Assembly (NCBI GenBank): GCA_025529335.1
Contig: JAMYHX010000370.1
Location: forward strand, 1 to 43,724
Length of the DNA stretch: 43,724 bases
Direction: 5' to 3'
Origin: Rhizopus sp. PT2906
Lineage: Eukaryota; Mucoromycota; Mucoromycetes; Mucorales; Rhizopodaceae
Position 1 is the first letter of the stretch. The number at the start of each line of letters is the position of its first letter. Made by a program: the position numbers and the translations under genes. The notes below the pieces were generated by a model. The model made no database searches. It worked only from the letters and a program-made list of their open reading frames with translations, and had not been told where the DNA came from. Positions 42,385 to 43,724 of this stretch are shown piece by piece.

Positions 42385-43224
42385 TTTTTTGATAAAGTAA
42401 TGAAGAAGAAAAGAAAAGAAAAAGGAAAAGGGAAAAACGTATTTTACTTCGGATAGAAAATATTTTTTCATGCGTGCTTCTCCCTTTTTTTCGTGTTTCA
42501 TCTTTTAGCCTAGTGAATAATAATAATAAATAATGAAGCACTTGGGCTATTTTTGGCTTATGGAAGCTAATCAAGCTACGTTTTATCTTTTTTTTTTTTT
42601 TTTTTTTGCATGACTCGTTAGGCGGAACACGGATGAGTTTCCATATATAGAATTGCTCCCTATTTTATTTCTTTTTTCACTTTATTTTCATTCATGTATT
42701 ATCAAGTATAGATTTAAATGAAGAATGATAGTAAAGAAATATCAAAGGAGGAGGAGAATGGAAGAGTACAATGTGATTTTGAGCTTACTTTGATTGTTGT
42801 GCAGCTGAGTGTAACAGGGGCAGAAGGGATCATTGCATAAGAGCCTTGTCTTGACTAATTCCTAGTTCATAACAATCTTATTTACTCTTACTACGCAAGA
42901 ATAGATCATCTAGTTTTACCTTGTAGCTTTTATTTCGATTGTGGAGAAAAGGTACGAATGTATGGAAATTTTGTTAAAATCAAAAGTGACATATGTAATT
43001 GTAGCATCTCATTTATTGCTTTTGTAAAGGAAACTGCATTTAAGAAGACTACCACTACAGCATGAATATCCTAAACAACCTTTTCGTGTCAGAAAATACA
43101 TCATATCAGTAATTCAAGAAAAACACTTAAAGTGTTCAATGATCAAAGAGAGCATGTTTATATAGAAAAAGATACATTTATTACAAAAATTATGAAAAAT
43201 TTTTTAAAAAAAAGAGAAAAAGGC
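42385..43224. other. Spacer between the two coiled-coil copies
   Basis: 840 bp, AT-rich, with poly-T at about 42590-42607. No gene seen. Confidence 0.5.
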
Positions 43225-43631
43225 TTAAACATAATAGCTCTGGATCTTTTGCTTTTTGGGAGATGATGGTCGAACATCAGAGCTCCATTCGTCACCATCC
43301 TATCTTCTTTTTGATCTTGGCTGCACCTGCACAGCAGGGGGAGCCATCTCCGCCATGAAATCTTCTTGGACCTTCAACCCTGCGGCCCTTTCGTAAGCGA
43401 AAGTTCTATAACAATAAGGAGGGTTGATTAAGGATTTTATAAACCTATCTTCAAAAAAAAAGCTTACCTGTCCAGCAGTAACTTTCGTTCAAGTGACTCG
43501 CTGAGCTGGAACTTGTCTTTGAAGGGGCGACTTGTGTATTTTTGAAGCTTCTACTGCGTCAGTGCAAGCACTTTAGCAGAGAGCTTCAATTGTTGCTTCA
43601 GTTGTTGCTTTAAATCTTTGACAGATGTCAT
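43225..43631 (-). pseudogene. Decayed paralogue of the coiled-coil gene (copy 2)
   Basis: Exons 43468-43631 and 43225-43405 in the same order and phase as copy 1. It begins MTSVKDLKQQLKQQLKL and ends with PSSPKKQKIQSYYV. The second exon keeps RAAGLKVQEDFMAE and KRR-x-DGDEW, matching EAARLKLQKDFHAE and KRRLDGDDV of copy 1. In-frame TAG codons occur at codon 26 and after the KRR, so it cannot make a full product by the standard code. Intron borders are intact. Confidence 0.65.
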
Positions 43632-43724
43632 GTTTTTTAAAGAGAAAAAGAGTAAAGGAAAAAGAAAAAAAAGGGGAAAAATACTTTATCTTTGGTTTTT
43701 GTAGATACATCCCTGATATGACTT

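Overview
The window reads as nuclear DNA of an early-diverging filamentous fungus, most likely Mucoromycota (Mucorales, Rhizopus/Mucor-like). This placement is inferred from several traits. The DNA is AT-rich. Nearly every gene is cut by short introns of about 45-75 bp. Fungal orthologues are present (Mss116-type helicase, Nsa1, Rcf2, Pan3, Prp19, Hrt3-type F-box). Families common in Mucorales also occur (DUF4436 and DUF4442 membrane proteins, a PAK kinase). There is no bacterial-style operon, phage or CRISPR array. I placed exons by hand from GT-AG (sometimes GC-AG) borders, open frames and known family sequence. Exon phases add up for every spliced gene given as intact.

Layout: 1-620 holds relics of a dispersed repeat. 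0.73-4.7 kb carries, on the minus strand, a mitochondrial DEAD-box helicase and the pre-60S factor Nsa1/WDR74, which shares a 121-bp divergent promoter with the parvulin PIN4. 5.7-9.1 kb is gene-poor apart from one small orphan gene. 9.1-13.3 kb carries an Hrt3/FBXO9-type F-box protein, a DUF4436 membrane protein and a DUF4442 protein. 14.9-18.6 kb carries a Gln/Asn-rich protein, a cytochrome b5 domain protein, a small orphan and Rcf2. 18.6-20.6 kb is relic-rich and includes a decayed MULE-like transposase fragment. 20.8-27.7 kb carries PRP19, an RRxS-rich orphan and an MFS transporter. 29.4-33.0 kb carries Ran, ubiquitin-eL40 and ORC5. 33.0-38.1 kb carries a double-CRIB PAK-like kinase divergent from PAN3. 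38.9-39.7 kb carries eL28 and a small mitochondrial-type protein, tail to tail. From 39.9 kb on the DNA is repeat-derived, with a tandem pair of small coiled-coil genes (one intact, one dead) at the right edge.

Most genes are housekeeping. Themes are ribosome production (Nsa1, PIN4, eL28, eL40), RNA processing and decay (Prp19, Pan3, Mss116-like), nuclear transport and replication (Ran, ORC5), and mitochondrial function (Rcf2, Mss116-like). I found no obvious new multi-gene system. The most notable observations are the PAK-like kinase with two CRIB motifs, an N-myristoylation-type start and Arg in the catalytic loop; a possible 3-nt micro-exon in the MFS gene; GC-AG introns in three genes; a one-base frameshift in the Nsa1 gene; and the same repeat family, inverted, at both ends of the window.
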